Source of the DNA: Wurfbainia villosa
Lineage: Eukaryota > Streptophyta > Magnoliopsida > Zingiberales > Zingiberaceae
Assembly: GCA_025175895.1 (NCBI GenBank)
Contig: CM046000.1
Span: 39,406,720 to 39,470,719, forward strand
Direction of reading: 5' to 3'
Length of the DNA: 64,000 nt
In this document: positions 1-10,615 of the stretch, one piece after another
How positions within the stretch are numbered: the first letter of the stretch is position 1
Layout: each line of letters starts with the position of its first letter
Translations under genes and position numbers: made by a program
The notes under the pieces: generated by a model
What the model saw: only the letters and a program-made list of their open reading frames with translations
Database searches by the model: none
Told to the model about the DNA's origin: nothing

Positions 1-571
1 TTTCTCTTGTTCCGGAGTAGATGGACTATCCTCCCCCTCAATCCTAGAGGTTGAGGTTTCTTCCAATTCTACCTCTTCCTTGGACGTTGATGGCCTTTCA
101 ACCTCCAATTCTTCCACCTCTTCTGCCTCCTCAGATGTCGAACACTCCTCGACCTCCAAATCCTCACTTTCTTATGAGGATGAGCTTTCTTCCTCTTCTT
201 CGGGCTCTCTTTCCAATTGAGCCAATGATGGGTCTTCATGATATTTCGTCAATTTGCTTCATTGCTCCTTGGCGTCCTTACAATCCTCTATTTTGATCAA
301 AATGTCATGAGGGATTACATTAAGCAAAATACTCATTACCTTATTATTTATATTAAAGTGTCGAAGTTGTTCTTGGCTCCAATTCTTCTTCTTGAGTTTT
401 CTTCCTTCTTCATCTTTTGGAGTGTCGAAATCTACTATGACACTAATTCAATTGTCAAAATCGCACATAAGAAAATGAATCATTCTACCTTAATTTCTAA
501 TATGCAAAATCTTCACGGTCGAAGGAAGGCGGAACGTTGATGTAGTCACCCAATCTCTAATTGAGCTCCAT
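1..571 (-). pseudogene. gag remnant of minus-strand copia-type element A (runs off the left edge)
   Basis: Read on the minus strand, an ATG at 571 lies 66 bp downstream of the LTR and primer site. It opens a peptide resembling the start of the F gag (Met-Glu, then PPS-F-D-x-E-D-F). Stop codons and frame changes appear within the first 25 codons, so it is not functional. Further in, an acidic Ser/Glu-rich linker is still recognisable, as in the gags of F and E. The zinc-knuckle half lies beyond the window edge. This belongs to the gag-only element group, by similarity to the F gag at 54551-56200. Confidence 0.7.
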
Positions 572-620
572 CTCCTCTAGCACTTTTGCTCTCAGGTGTT
601 AGTCCGTAGAAGAGCTCCAA

Positions 621-634
621 GCTCTGGGATACCA
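621..634 (-). other. primer-binding site of element A
   Basis: The minus strand reads TGGTATCCCAGAGC directly inside the LTR end. This is a slightly altered form of TGGTATCAGAGC, the site complementary to initiator tRNA-Met that is used by plant copia elements. It fixes the minus orientation and shows that the adjoining LTR is the 5' one. Confidence 0.75.
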
Positions 635-636
635 CT

Positions 637-2265
637 TGTTAGGACCTATGCACCTGCTAGAGGGGGGTGACTAGCATTGTCATCGATTCGATGGAATTTG
701 TTCGTGTTCGTTTCTACAAATTGTGTTAGCGCAGCGAAAATAATAATAACAAGAATAAAACACAAAAATCACAATCACAAGACAAATACACCAAGATATA
801 ACATGGTTCGGAACCTCAAGGTTCCTACTTCATAGATTGGGCTCGAATGAGCCCTAGCGATGCAATCACACACCACTACTCAATCACTCCTTCTCGACAA
901 CACGTCGGAGGTGGAGAAACCTCGTATAACGATTACAATAGCAATATAAAACAAATACAAGCAAATACAAAGTGAAATGTAAAGAACACTTTACAAACTA
1001 GGGTTTTGAGTGCTTGTTTGTTGGTTGCTTGGATGAGCATGAAGGACCCTGAAATGCACCTGCACTTCACCTTCAAATCGCCTCAAGAAAGCTCCAAAAA
1101 GAACCAATGCTGAAATCTCCCACGAGCTGCTCCTTTTAACCTATAATGGGTTGATTTTGCGCCTGACAGTCGACTGCCATAAGGCCCCAGTCGAATGCCA
1201 ATAGTATCGTTGTGAGACAACGGCTTGATCCACGTTGGAAAAACTCCAACGGATCAGTTGGCAGTCGACTGCCAACATAATCAGTCGACTGCCAACGCCG
1301 TAGCCGACTGCCCAGTCGACTATCAAGCGTTCTATGCTCGTAAACTCAAAGTGATCATTGTCATCCATGGCGATCGCTTTATCATCGATCGCCCAATCGC
1401 CGGCGATCACGCTAGGCCATTTTGCCGTAGTCGAACCTTAGTTGACTCACGACAGTCGCCTGGTCATAATCCCAATCGACTGTTGAGTGTTGACTCGGCT
1501 GCTATTGTCAAAACACTTGACCAGTCGACTGGTCCATAACCCCAGTTGACTGACAAACCTCAACCATGAGGTTTAACACCAAGTATGATGCCCTCATACT
1601 TGTTAGACCACCGTTAGCCTAGACCTAAGCCTTCTAGCCACCTCCATCAGCCTCACGCCTATCGGATCCCTCCAAGTCATCCATGACTTATTCAGGATCG
1701 CCTATTGTCATGCTAATGGTGTCTACACCGCTAAGGCACATTGGACTTACGCTGCCAAGACCACGCTTAGACTTTACGCCGCCAACCATTGGACTTATGC
1801 TGCCAAAACTCCACCCTTGGAATTTACACCGCCAATATTCCCCTTGAACTTCTCAATTTCCAAGTACCCATGACTTGGACTTTCATCGCCAAGACTATAC
1901 CCTTGGACTTACATGACCAAGACTACACTCTTGGACTTTCCATGCCAACCCAATGTTGGACTTTCCAAATGCCAAGACTCAAGCTTAGACTTTCCCTTGC
2001 CAAGACTCATGCTTGAACTTTCTATGCCAAGTACTCAAGACTTGGACTTTCCCTTGCCAAGACCCATGGTTGGACTTTCTATGCCAAGTATTCAAGACTT
2101 GGACTTTCCCTTGTTAAGACTCATGCTTGGACTTCTCATGCCAAGTACTCAAGACTCTGACTTTCCCTTGACAATCACATTATCCTACATTTTATTGAAC
2201 ATCAAAATATCGCTCGAGTCAAACTCGAGTCTGGTCAATCGTGACCCAGGCCGATTGCACCAACA
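637..2265 (-). repeat. 5' LTR of element A
   Basis: The repeat starts TGTTAGG and ends CACCAACA on the plus strand. It is flanked on the left by the primer site and on the right by interrupted gag of element Z. It holds the family hallmarks: a run of G before TGACTAG near the U5 end (the plus-strand image of the CACCCCCCTCTAGC motif seen in E, G and H), CAGTCGACTG decamers at about 1165-1550, and a series of TTGGACTTT...CCAAGAC units at about 1730-2170. Length is 1629 bp. The first bases on the right flank (GTTCT) are the presumed target duplication; the partner lies outside the window. Confidence 0.85.
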
Positions 2266-2701
2266 GTTCTAGGAAAAGCATTAAGAGCGTATCTTATTAT
2301 ATCCCAATTGTCTACCTTTTGTCCGATGGCATGTAGACTGTTCAAGATGTCTTGGATCTACACATGGAGTTGCAAAGCGGTCTCGTGATCCTGCATATTT
2401 AGATTATACAATTTATTGAATAGTAAATCTCTTTTGCATACCTTGGCATCGGATGTCCCTTCATGTAGCTCGATTAACTTGGTCCAGAGGTCTTTGGCGC
2501 TAATGAACGGTCCAATTCGGTTGAGCTCCTCCTTGGACAAGCCTCATTGCAACACTTGGGTTGCTTTTGCATCAGCTTCGATTTGCCTCTTGGTTGTGTT
2601 GGTCCATTTGTCGAAATCCAAAGGCTCCCCTTGATCATTGGTGGGTAGAGCAAAGCCGGTGGATTATTATCCAAGTCTCGACTTGTGTTTTCAAGAAACA
2701 C
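2266..2701 (-). pseudogene. gag remnant of element Z, interrupted by element A
   Basis: Minus-strand translation gives a UBN2-type gag core: K-W-T-N-T-T-K-R-Q, then ISAKDLWTKLIELHEGTSDA, then KRDLLFNKLYNLNMQ, ending in ALNAFPR at the point where A is inserted. In-frame stops lie after VLQ and after LQLHV, so the gene is dead. The ELHEGTS segment matches the same part of the intact G gag (residues 101-107). No zinc knuckle survives, because the rest was displaced to the left of A. Confidence 0.75.
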
Positions 2702-3272
2702 TCCATCTGACCTTTCAAATAACGGAAATAATTTCCGTTAAAGAACGGAGGTCAGATGGTGCTATACCCTTCAATGTGAGCTATTAATTATCTTGCAAAA
2801 CATAAATAAAAAACCAAAAAGAATTCCAAGACTTGGTCTTGGATTAGTAATGTAGGAAATAATAAGAAATAAACAGAAATAAATGAAAAAAAATAAAAAA
2901 TTAAACAACAACTAGAAACTTACGACCTTCGATGTCCCCGAAAGGGTACTAAACGTTGGTTTTGGGGACGAAGACAACTTGTTACGAGGGTAAACCCTTG
3001 TAAGTGTAGATCTTTGAGAGAGTTTCGATTCGGTGGGTAGCATGTTTTATGGGTCCACTTGTATGAAAAGTTATTCCCATTTTATCGCCAACTACATCAA
3101 AAGCGAATAGTTCGATCGATACTTGCAAATACACAACCAAAAAAGGGTACCAAGACTTTGTCTTGGATTAGTAGTGCGGGAGAAATAATAGGAGTAATTC
3201 ACGAATCAAAAACTACGAAAAGAAAGCCAAAAAAGTGCTAGATTAGTGGTTTCACCAAATCTTAGCGCCCCC
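2702..3272 (-). other. 5' leader region of element Z with hairpins and a direct duplication
   Basis: This non-coding stretch lies between the Z gag remnant and the Z LTR. At 2703-2713 and 2749-2759 it has 11-bp perfect inverted arms (CCATCTGACCT / AGGTCAGATGG) enclosing a second dyad, AACGGAAAT / ATTTCCGTT, at 2721-2739. A CCAAGAC-TTK-GTCTTGG hairpin occurs twice (2826-2842 and 3150-3166) inside an imperfect direct repeat of about 60 bp. I see no protein-coding capacity. Confidence 0.5.
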
Positions 3273-3286
3273 ATTATGATATCAAT

Positions 3287-4370
3287 TGTTGGATCGAAAG
3301 CTTCACTAGATGGGACGGGGAATAGCGAGCGTAAAATCTTTTTGTTCTTTCGTTCGTTCGATTAAAACACAGAGATGCACAGTGGAAAAATAAATAACAC
3401 AAGTTTGTTTTTACTTGGTTCACAACCCAACGGTTGTTAATCCAAGGCCCCGCGATCCTTAACCGTGTATGAAGGAGCAATCCACTATAGAGTCTCCTCC
3501 TCATTGGAGGTAGGAGACAACGATTACAAAAACCAAAAACACGATGATGAGGCAACAAGCCTACCTCACCTCGTTACGATTAAAACCACGAATACAATAA
3601 ATAAAAACTAATACTTGTTGCTGCCAATGAAGAGATTCTGAACTTGGCGTTGCATCGGCATTATGATGGTGTTAGAGCTTTGGCGTTGCGGGAGCACTTT
3701 GAGATTAAGATGGATGATCTTTAGGTTGGAGTCCTCCCCTCCTTTTTATAGATTTGTGCATTGGAATAAGTCTAGATGCAGATCCTCAACTTTTGAAATT
3801 TATCATGAGGTGGCACCTTATCTTATTGCAAAGTGGCGACGTCAAACGTTATCCTTTTTGACCTAACGCACAAGGATGATTCGTCACCATCAGTCGACTG
3901 ATACCCTTCATCAGTCGACTGATGAGCAGCAGTCGACTGCCAGCCTGGTCACTTCCCTACAATAAGAGGTTAGCATAGAAAATCATAAATGCAACAATTT
4001 CTTACCATCCGATCTCGACCTATACCTTCCACTAGAAGTCTTAGTCGGATCGTCGCCTACGATCGTCCCCGTATAGAGGACACGACCTTACCATCTCTCT
4101 TCGCACTCGTGCTTACCTACAGTTCTTTATGATCTGTCACTTTGCTTCTGGTCCTTACCAGGGTTCTTTGACTCCCATGAAGTTCTCCCGGTGTTGCCTA
4201 ACCACCACGGTTTCCCGACTCGGGATTCTTCAGGTGTCGCTACCCTTCGGCTTAGCTTAATCATTTTCCGCACACTTAATTCAGCTCATGAGATAATAAT
4301 ATGACATTAACTTTGGATCTTTGCCATAATCAAAACTTAGGTTCGATTATCTAGTGCCCCTGCACCAACA
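3287..4370 (-). repeat. 5' LTR of element Z
   Basis: This 1084-bp repeat starts TGTTGGATCG and ends GCACCAACA on the plus strand. Just left of it the minus strand reads ATTGATATCATAAT, a decayed copy of the ATTGGTATCAGAGC primer site, so this is the 5' LTR of a minus-strand copia-type element. Three CAGTCGACTG decamers lie at about 3892-3940. The U5-end motif of the E/G/H LTRs is absent, so it is a different LTR family that shares the decamers. Confidence 0.75.
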
Positions 4371-4926
4371 AAAATTTCATAGTGAAAATGCTTTGACACT
4401 GCAGCTCATTCTAGAGCTTACCCTGTGGAGTAGAAATTGAAATTTCGAACCACGTTAAATCTTGTATCCTTGCTCTCTGTGTTGAGTTCGACATCATCTA
4501 TTCACTTTTATTACTGTTATGGTCGGAGAGAATCCTAAGCCTCCTGGACGCTGTCACTTTTTGCGCTAAAAGGAAGTGAGAAAATCCGCATATCCGCATC
4601 ATTTATTTATTTTTATTTTTTTTCTTTCACTTTTTTCTTATGTAATTAGCTATTAAAAAGAAAGAAAACTTTAAAAAAAATAGTATTTTTTTTACTTTTA
4701 TTAACGTTCATTTATATTTTTTTAAATTTTCATTAAGACTCTAAATTGCAAATAAAATTTTAAATAAATTTAAGAGACCATACGAGTTCAATGACATAGA
4801 TTTAGAGTAAAATTAACTTAAACAATTCAAATTTTTTTAATATATATATATATATATATATAAATTAAGTAGATCATTTGGATTGAGCCATATTAATTTG
4901 GTATAAATCTTAGATTTTTAATATTA
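4371..4926. other. AT-rich intergenic DNA, no gene seen
   Basis: I see no coding frame or known repeat here. The stretch contains homopolymer A/T runs and a (TA)n microsatellite at about 4840-4862. Confidence 0.6.
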
Positions 4927-5116
4927 TTACTAACCAGAGCCGTCCCTGGGCCAGGCGAATTGAGGCGACCGCCCAGGGCCCAAAAATTTTTAACACTATC
5001 AAAGTTTTTTTTAGGGCCCAAAAAAATTTTTATGTTAAATTTTATCATGGATTAAAGCCCAACTTAGTAAGTTTTGCCCAGGACCTTAAAATGAGACGGG
5101 TGACTCTGTTACTAAC
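4927..5116. mobile_element. hAT-type MITE with 8-bp target duplication
   Basis: A 174-bp element (4935-5108) is bracketed by perfect 8-bp direct repeats TTACTAAC at 4927-4934 and 5109-5116. The ends are imperfect inverted repeats: CAGAGCCGTC on the left and, read inward from the right, CAGAGTCACCCGTC. An 8-bp duplication with CAGRG-type termini is diagnostic of the hAT superfamily. It is GC-rich at the left end (GGGCCAGGCG...CGCCCAGGGCCC, itself a dyad) and AT-rich inside. It has no coding capacity, so it would depend on a hAT transposase in trans. Confidence 0.88.
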
Positions 5117-5338
5117 TTTTATATGAAAGTACTTAATTAATGAAATAATTTATTTTTTTATTTTATTTTTCTTTTAGTAAGTTTATTTCATTTTTCTTAT
5201 TATCTTGTAAATATACATTAAAAAATAGAAAACTTAATTTTTTTTGCCTTTAATTAAGGTTCTTTTATATTTTTGAAATTTTTATCTTTTAAAATTCCAA
5301 AATAAAAAGGTTAAATTTAAGTGACTATCTTGTGGTTG

Positions 5339-5893
5339 TAAATGAGCCAAGTCAAGCCAAGTTTTATAGTGTTCAATCTTGTTTAATAAGATAATCAATT
5401 AAAATTAATCAAGCTATTAAAAAATCTGTTCAAATTTGGATTGGTTTCTTTTTTTTTTAGATTGGACTTGGTTTGAGTTTGAATTGAGTTTTACTTATTT
5501 AATAGGTATCAAGCTTCTAATCAAACTTGATTCAAGCTTAATTCAAATTTATTTAAATTTGACTTATTTAAACATTATCAAGCTCTTAAGTCAAATTTAT
5601 TTAAGTTTGTTTGTTTGTTTAAAATTTTAAAATTTTAATCCTTATTTATAAATGAGTATAAATAAGTTCATAAATAATTTTTAAATGAATCTAATCACAA
5701 ACACTGTTCGCGAACATTGTTTGTGAACATTAACAAATCGAATACATATGTGTTCAAACTTATTTATTTAATTTATTAAGTTGTTCAAGCTTATTCATTA
5801 ATGACTTTGATGCATATTAATTGAACAGACGTAAACAAACTCTTACCAAATCGAATACTAAATTTGTTCATGAATGCTTGATTCATTTATAGC
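5339..5893. repeat. candidate MITE-like repeat rich in inverted TTCATGAA/GTGAAC motifs
   Basis: The left end (AAATGAGCCAAG) and the inverted right end (AAATGAATCAAG) agree at 10 of 12 bases. The interior has several self-complementary words such as TGTTCGCGAACA and TTTGTGAACATT, a composition common to a family of short plant repeats. No clear target duplication is visible and the exact ends are uncertain. Confidence 0.4.
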
Positions 5894-5929
5894 CCTATAC
5901 CATCTTCAAAAGTAGACTATCCAGGGGAT

Positions 5930-6160
5930 CATGATTCGAAGCCCAACTGTAGCTTCTACCTAACTAGTGGGAGGTGAACTTTGGATGTCAAGAAGCTGAA
6001 GCAGAGCCATGTGTGTTTCCTGAATTTATCGAGTGGACGTTTTGTGGAGCTGGACGCACACTTCCATAATTAATCGGAGCAACCGTTGAGCCTGATATCC
6101 TCCCTCCGAGCAAGGGGTTGTCTCTAGATGCTTGGGTTGTCCAAAAAAAAAAAAAGAATT
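5930..6160 (+). repeat. candidate tRNA-derived SINE remnant with A-tail
   Basis: The word GATTCGAAGCCC at about 5952-5963 resembles an RNA polymerase III B box (GGTTCGAANCC). About 190 bp later the segment ends in a run of 13 A. I cannot see an A box or a target duplication, so the 5' end is probably truncated and the call is tentative. Confidence 0.35.
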
Positions 6161-6896
6161 AAGAAGATTAGTCAAAAATGGATAATATTAATTTAATATA
6201 AATTTACAAAATTTAAAGCCATCAATGCTTTTGTATGAAAGTTTTTTGTATAATAATTGAGTTTTATTTTTTTTCCTTAATTGGATTCGATTTAAATAAG
6301 AAAAATTAATTTTTAATTTATAGTTGAAATATACAAGAAGAATATTTTGTTAAAAATATATACCCTATGATAAAAAAATCAAAATTTGATGCGTTCTTCA
6401 ATTATTCTCAAAATCTAGATGCCTTTCATGAAAAAAATTTATTAATTTTATTTTCCAAGAATTTTAATCCAAATGCATGGATTTTTTTAAATCAATGTTA
6501 ATAAAATTCTTTATTTGTTAGGAAAAATAACTATGAGATTGATGATTTAACTTTTTTTAAATTCTATTCTAATTTTCACCCTTTATTTATTTATACATGA
6601 TCCATAGTTCATTTTTCGTCAACACAAGATAAGAAAAAAGGGATGAGTGAATATGGATGAATATTTTAAATATCAAATTTATCCGATTGAAAAATTATCT
6701 ATCTTCAAAATTAATATAAAATTTGGACATTTAGATTTATATATATATATATATACATCGGGAAACCCGCATAAATCCTGTTCTGGGGATGGGCCTATGA
6801 ACTGGAAAGTGACATAACGGAGGGAAAATGAATCGTCCAGAAATTCAAATGTAAGATTGACTCGGCCAAAATGGCAAAATGTGCAAATTCCGATCC
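6161..6896. other. AT-rich upstream intergenic DNA
   Basis: There is no open reading frame of note. A (TA)n run lies at about 6739-6755. The last 100 bp are less AT-rich and lead into the promoter of the host gene. Confidence 0.6.
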
Positions 6897-6900
6897 CCCG

Positions 6901-6927
6901 ATATATAAAAGCTCACCAAAACCCTAA
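6901..6927 (+). promoter_or_regulatory. core promoter of the SINE1-like gene: TATA box and telo-box
   Basis: ATATATAAA at 6901-6909 is a good plant TATA box. AAACCCTAA at 6919-6927 is a telo-box, a motif often found near the start of plant genes. The predicted start of transcription is about 6930-6940, which leaves about 550 bp of leader before the ATG at 7487. The leader probably holds an intron: a good acceptor (TTTAG) ends at 7475, and GTAAAT at 7166 is a plausible but unproven donor. Confidence 0.65.
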
Positions 6928-7486
6928 CAAAATTGACTTTTTCTGTCCTCTTTTTTTGAATCCTTGACGCTCTTCTCTTCCACTTCCAGATCCAAAATCC
7001 AAACTGGTTTCTCGACTCACTGCGCTCCAGCAGTCCTCCTGTGTCGCATTCAACGAAGGTTGGAGTGTGAAGAAGGGGGCATTGCATTTGAGCTCAGATT
7101 GGCGTCATCCCCACTTCTTCTACCAGTCGAGGTTCTGAGTTTTTCAATCAGTTTCTTCTACCCTCGTAAATTTTTCTTGAATCGCCGCGTTCTCCTTAGC
7201 TATTTCTGTCATCGGGTGAAGAACCAGCTTCCGTTTTACATATGCGTCGAAGATAGGGTTTCCATTGGATGAAAATGAGCTATAAAGACTTGCCCTTCTT
7301 TCTTTTGTATTTCCATTTTGGTGACGATCTTTGCAAATTTTGTTTCCTTGTACGACGCGTGATTCGTTGCCACATCCTGATTCTCCCATAAATGAATGCA
7401 AACTACGATTTTTTTTTCTTTTTTTCGTTTCTTTCTGTATTACTTGTGAATAATTCGTTGTTTACCTGTATTTAGATCCTCGGCTT

Positions 7487-9440
7487 ATGGGAAGAAGCCT
7501 CAGCCCGTTGCTCCGGCAGGAGCTTGCCAACCTCGACAAGGACGCAGATAGCCGCCGATCCGCCATGAAAGCTCTTAAAACCTACGCCAAAGATTTGGAC
7601 TCCAAGGCTATCCCGCACTTCCTCGCGGAAGTCTCAGACACCAATAGTGCACCTTCTGTTGAGTGTACAATCTCCCTCTATGAAGTTCTTGCCAGAGTCC
7701 ACGGCAAAAACATCGTTCCTCAGATAGATAACATCATGTCCACCATCATGCACACCCTATCCTCCAGTGGAGGATCTTTTCCTCTCCACCAGGCCTGCTC
7801 CAAGGTTGTCCCTGCAATCGCCCGGTATGGAATCGATCCGTCAATGCAGGACAATGAGAAGACGAGGATAATCTCCTCTCTTTGCAAGCCTCTTTCTGAT
7901 GCTTTGATGGGCACGCAAGAGAGTCCTGCATCAGGGGCTGCACTGTGCTTGAAAGCCCTTGTTGAATCGGGAAATTGGAGATTTGCATCAGATGAGATGG
8001 TGAATGAGGTCTGCTTGAAGGTCGCAGGGGCTTTGGAAGAAAAGGCGACACAAACCAATGCTCATATGGGTTTGGTCATGGCCTTAGCAAAGCACAATGG
8101 CTTGATCGCTGAGGCTTTTGCAAGATCGCTTGTCCGATCTGGCTTGCAGATATTGACGACGGGTGCTTCTGAAAGTAATTCCCAGAAGCGCTTCTCTGCG
8201 ATTCAAATGATCAATTTCTTGATGAAGTGTGTCGATCCCAGAAGCATTGCCTCAGAGGTATTTAGGGTAATCGATGTTATGGAGAAATGCCAAGCTGATG
8301 ACAAGATGCCATTTGTGAGGGGAGCAGCATTTGAGGCGCTCCAGACCGCAAAGGCACTGGGCTCGCAGAAGGGATCGCGACATGAGATAAGTACAAGTCC
8401 ACTGGTCGCCTCCAACTTCCATAAGAGAAACGCGAAGAGTCCTTTGAGATCAAGAAATTTCTCTCCTGTTCGATTTTGCTCCCCAGAGTCTCAGACTATT
8501 GAGTCTTGTGTCAACAATGATGCATTTGCTGATTCACCTGCTTCAGTTGTTCAAGCCCCTCGTGAAATTTTGCATGACGGAAAGCGTGCTACTAGGAGGC
8601 TGTGGAACCATGATGGCTGTGCTGTGGATGTTTCATTGAAGGATGGCTTGTTCTTAAAATCTTGTTCGCGTACCGATAGCACAGTCACCGATTTTGATCA
8701 AAGCATTAAAGGTAAGCCAAGCGATCAAAGTGATGAAATTTCAGGAGATTTCTCTGGGTTTGTGCAAGCCTGTGAGTCCAACTTAGCACGAGAAGATACC
8801 ACTCCAAATCCTCAGGTTAGCAAACAGATATTAAGCAAAGCATTATTTATTTATTTTAAACAGATTAATCAAAGTAGGCACCTTGTTGCATTATCTTTGT
8901 AATCTGATGGTTGTGATGGTATTGCAGAGGTCCAGGCGACAGCTCACGATGGATGAGATCAAAATATACTCGACACCAAGAAAGCTCATTAGATCCCTTC
9001 AGGATTCTACCGGTAGTAAGTCTGAGTATACTAATAGTCAAAACAACGGCGTGCTAGTTAATCAGTCATCGAATGAGGTCGAATGGAAACGAACAGATAT
9101 TGTTGGCAGTGACGCTCAGTCCCAAATTGTTACTGCCAACAGTGATGGAAGAAGATTTGAGAATGAGGGTCAGTTGGGGATGCTGAACAATATCAAGGAC
9201 AGTAAAGAAGGGCAAGATGACACTGAATCAGTTGCATCTACTGCAGATGTCCCTGAAAGCAGCATGTGCGAAGTGTTGCATGGAGATCACAATATATTAA
9301 CTAGGAACAATAGAAGAGCAAAGTATGGTACCACAATGCTGGGATTTCTTTCGGGTGCATTTGTGGTACTTACTGCAATGATCTTTTTATCGATGATGAC
9401 TGAGAATGATGAGCCTCCTTTTGGCTTGGTTCCTACTTGA
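7487..9440 (+). CDS. SINE1: SINE1-like ARM-repeat KASH protein of the nuclear envelope (two coding exons)
   Basis: Two exons, 7487-8815 and 8928-9440, join in phase 0 across a 112-bp GT-AG intron and give 613 residues. Residues 1 to about 290 form an all-helical ARM/HEAT region that opens MGRSLSPLLRQELANLDKDA. A Ser-rich, low-complexity middle follows. A single membrane segment at about 579-598 precedes a 15-residue tail ending in LVPT, the plant KASH signature that sits in the lumen and binds SUN-domain proteins. This order (ARM, linker, membrane anchor, x-VPT end) is that of the plant SINE1/SINE2 proteins, which lie in the outer nuclear envelope. Arabidopsis SINE1 is known to link nuclei to actin and position them in guard cells. 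The start is supported by conservation of the MGRSLSP opening as I recall it and by a splice acceptor 11 bp upstream. The choice between SINE1 and SINE2 is less certain than the family. Confidence 0.87.
8816..8927 (+). other. intron of the SINE1-like gene
   Basis: The donor is CAG|GTTAGC and the acceptor TATTGCAG|AGG. Reading through the donor meets an in-frame stop at 8900-8902, whereas splicing joins ...NPQ to RSRRQL in frame and reaches the conserved membrane anchor and VPT end. Confidence 0.85.
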
Positions 9441-9918
9441 CATATGTTATCTATAGCTAAGGTTGGTTCGTAGGTTGTCATCGTGCATTTCCATTTTGCT
9501 GCGTGTTTAGAGTAATTGTTTGGTTGGAGTGTTTATCCAATGTGGGCTGACTAACATTGCGTTTTTGCTTGAGTTATATCAAATTGCATTTACGTCTTGA
9601 GTTGAGATAAATTGGATATATGAACTAATGTGATATTTGTGATTTGACTTTAGTGTGCTTTCGTGCTCTCAATGATATTGATCCATTTGTGTTGTGGAAA
9701 TCTATTTCATCTAGGACTATTCAAAAGTCTGTTTATAATGTTTGGTTGAGCCGGTAGAAAATCAAATTCGAATATGAACTTGACAAGTGAACGTCCAGCA
9801 TTCATCTGGGAATGGATAATTCAGGTTAAGATCAATGGTTCTTTTGGATCCGTCAATAGATTACGTATTCCCATATGTATTCAAATAAATAAAACTAAAT
9901 AGTCCGAATATAGGATCT
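9441..9918 (+). other. 3' untranslated and downstream flank of the SINE1-like gene
   Basis: T-rich sequence without a coding frame. A GATAAAT at about 9607 and AATAAATAAAA at about 9886 are possible polyadenylation signals, but neither can be assigned with confidence. Confidence 0.45.
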
Positions 9919-10358
9919 TGTTAATTGATTCACAATAAACATACGAAACGAAACAAAATAGTGGAAGCATAAATAAAAGTAATAACCATGCACTTGAATT
10001 CGGGGATATTATTGTCGAAAGAATTTGAAGTCGGAAGAAACCGAAAAGCCACATAACTTTATCTTCCACAGGTCGAGAGTGATGACTCCATATGCTCTGC
10101 CTAATGGGGAAAAAGAGACGGTCGATCGAATCTTCTCTCCGATGGAGATTACACTCCATATATAGAGGCAACCTAATCCATTAATAGCCATCAATGCTAA
10201 TGGTACGGGTTAATGGATTCTACACATATTGATCCATAATCCAATAATACAAACCCCATTAACTAAAACTATAATAGTTAGATAACTTTAATTGGGCTCA
10301 AATCAATACAACACAATCAGATGCATTATGATAATCATATGTAAGCTCATCACCAACA
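9919..10358 (-). repeat. short copia-type LTR, remnant of a minus-strand element
   Basis: The right end is CACCAACA followed by ATCTCCCACTTGAG, which on the minus strand is a purine tract (CTCAAGTGGGAGAT) next to TGTTGGTG. That defines the right boundary as the start of a 3' LTR. A TATATATGG TATA box lies on the minus strand at about 10157-10166. The left boundary (TGTT at 9919) is a guess. Internal sequence to the right survives for only about 75 bp before the next LTR. Confidence 0.5.
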
Positions 10359-10435
10359 ATCTCCCACTTGAGCTACATGTGATTTTGAATGTAACACATA
10401 ATTGAATTCCTTAGTTGCACACATCATGTCGTATT

Positions 10436-10615
10436 TGTTGGTGCAATCAGCACAATTCATAATTGACCAGACTCAAGTGAGACTCGAGTAGGGTTTTGAT
10501 GTTTGACAATGGATTTGACAATGAGATTGTCAATATGTTTGTCAATATGGTTTTACCATATGTTGACCATATTACTATTGGATGACTGGGATATCTAAAG
10601 TCATATGGGAGAGAT
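10436..10615 (+). repeat. first 180 bp of a B-family LTR, duplicated upstream of the full LTR
   Basis: It starts TGTTGGTGCAATCAG and continues with CTCGAGTAGGGTTTTGATG, matching the U3 start of the B/F/H LTR family. It stops at GGGAGAGAT, a purine tract, where the full LTR starts again with TGTTGGAGCAATCG. It may be a truncated older LTR into which B inserted, or a duplicated LTR start made during reverse transcription. Confidence 0.55.

Noticed and set aside
1225..1539. Open frame through the decamer array of LTR A
   Set aside because: The repeated CAGTCGACTG word lacks stops in several frames on both strands; the peptide is a by-product of the repeat.
2416..2634. Plus-strand open frame over the Z gag remnant
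   Set aside because: It is the antisense shadow of a clear minus-strand UBN2 gag reading.
5436..5630. Phe/Leu-rich 64-residue frame that could look like a membrane peptide
   Set aside because: Caused by T-rich composition inside a repeat; no conservation or start context.
7720..8058. Minus-strand frames within the SINE1-like exon
   Set aside because: Shadows of the conserved plus-strand ARM-repeat coding sequence.
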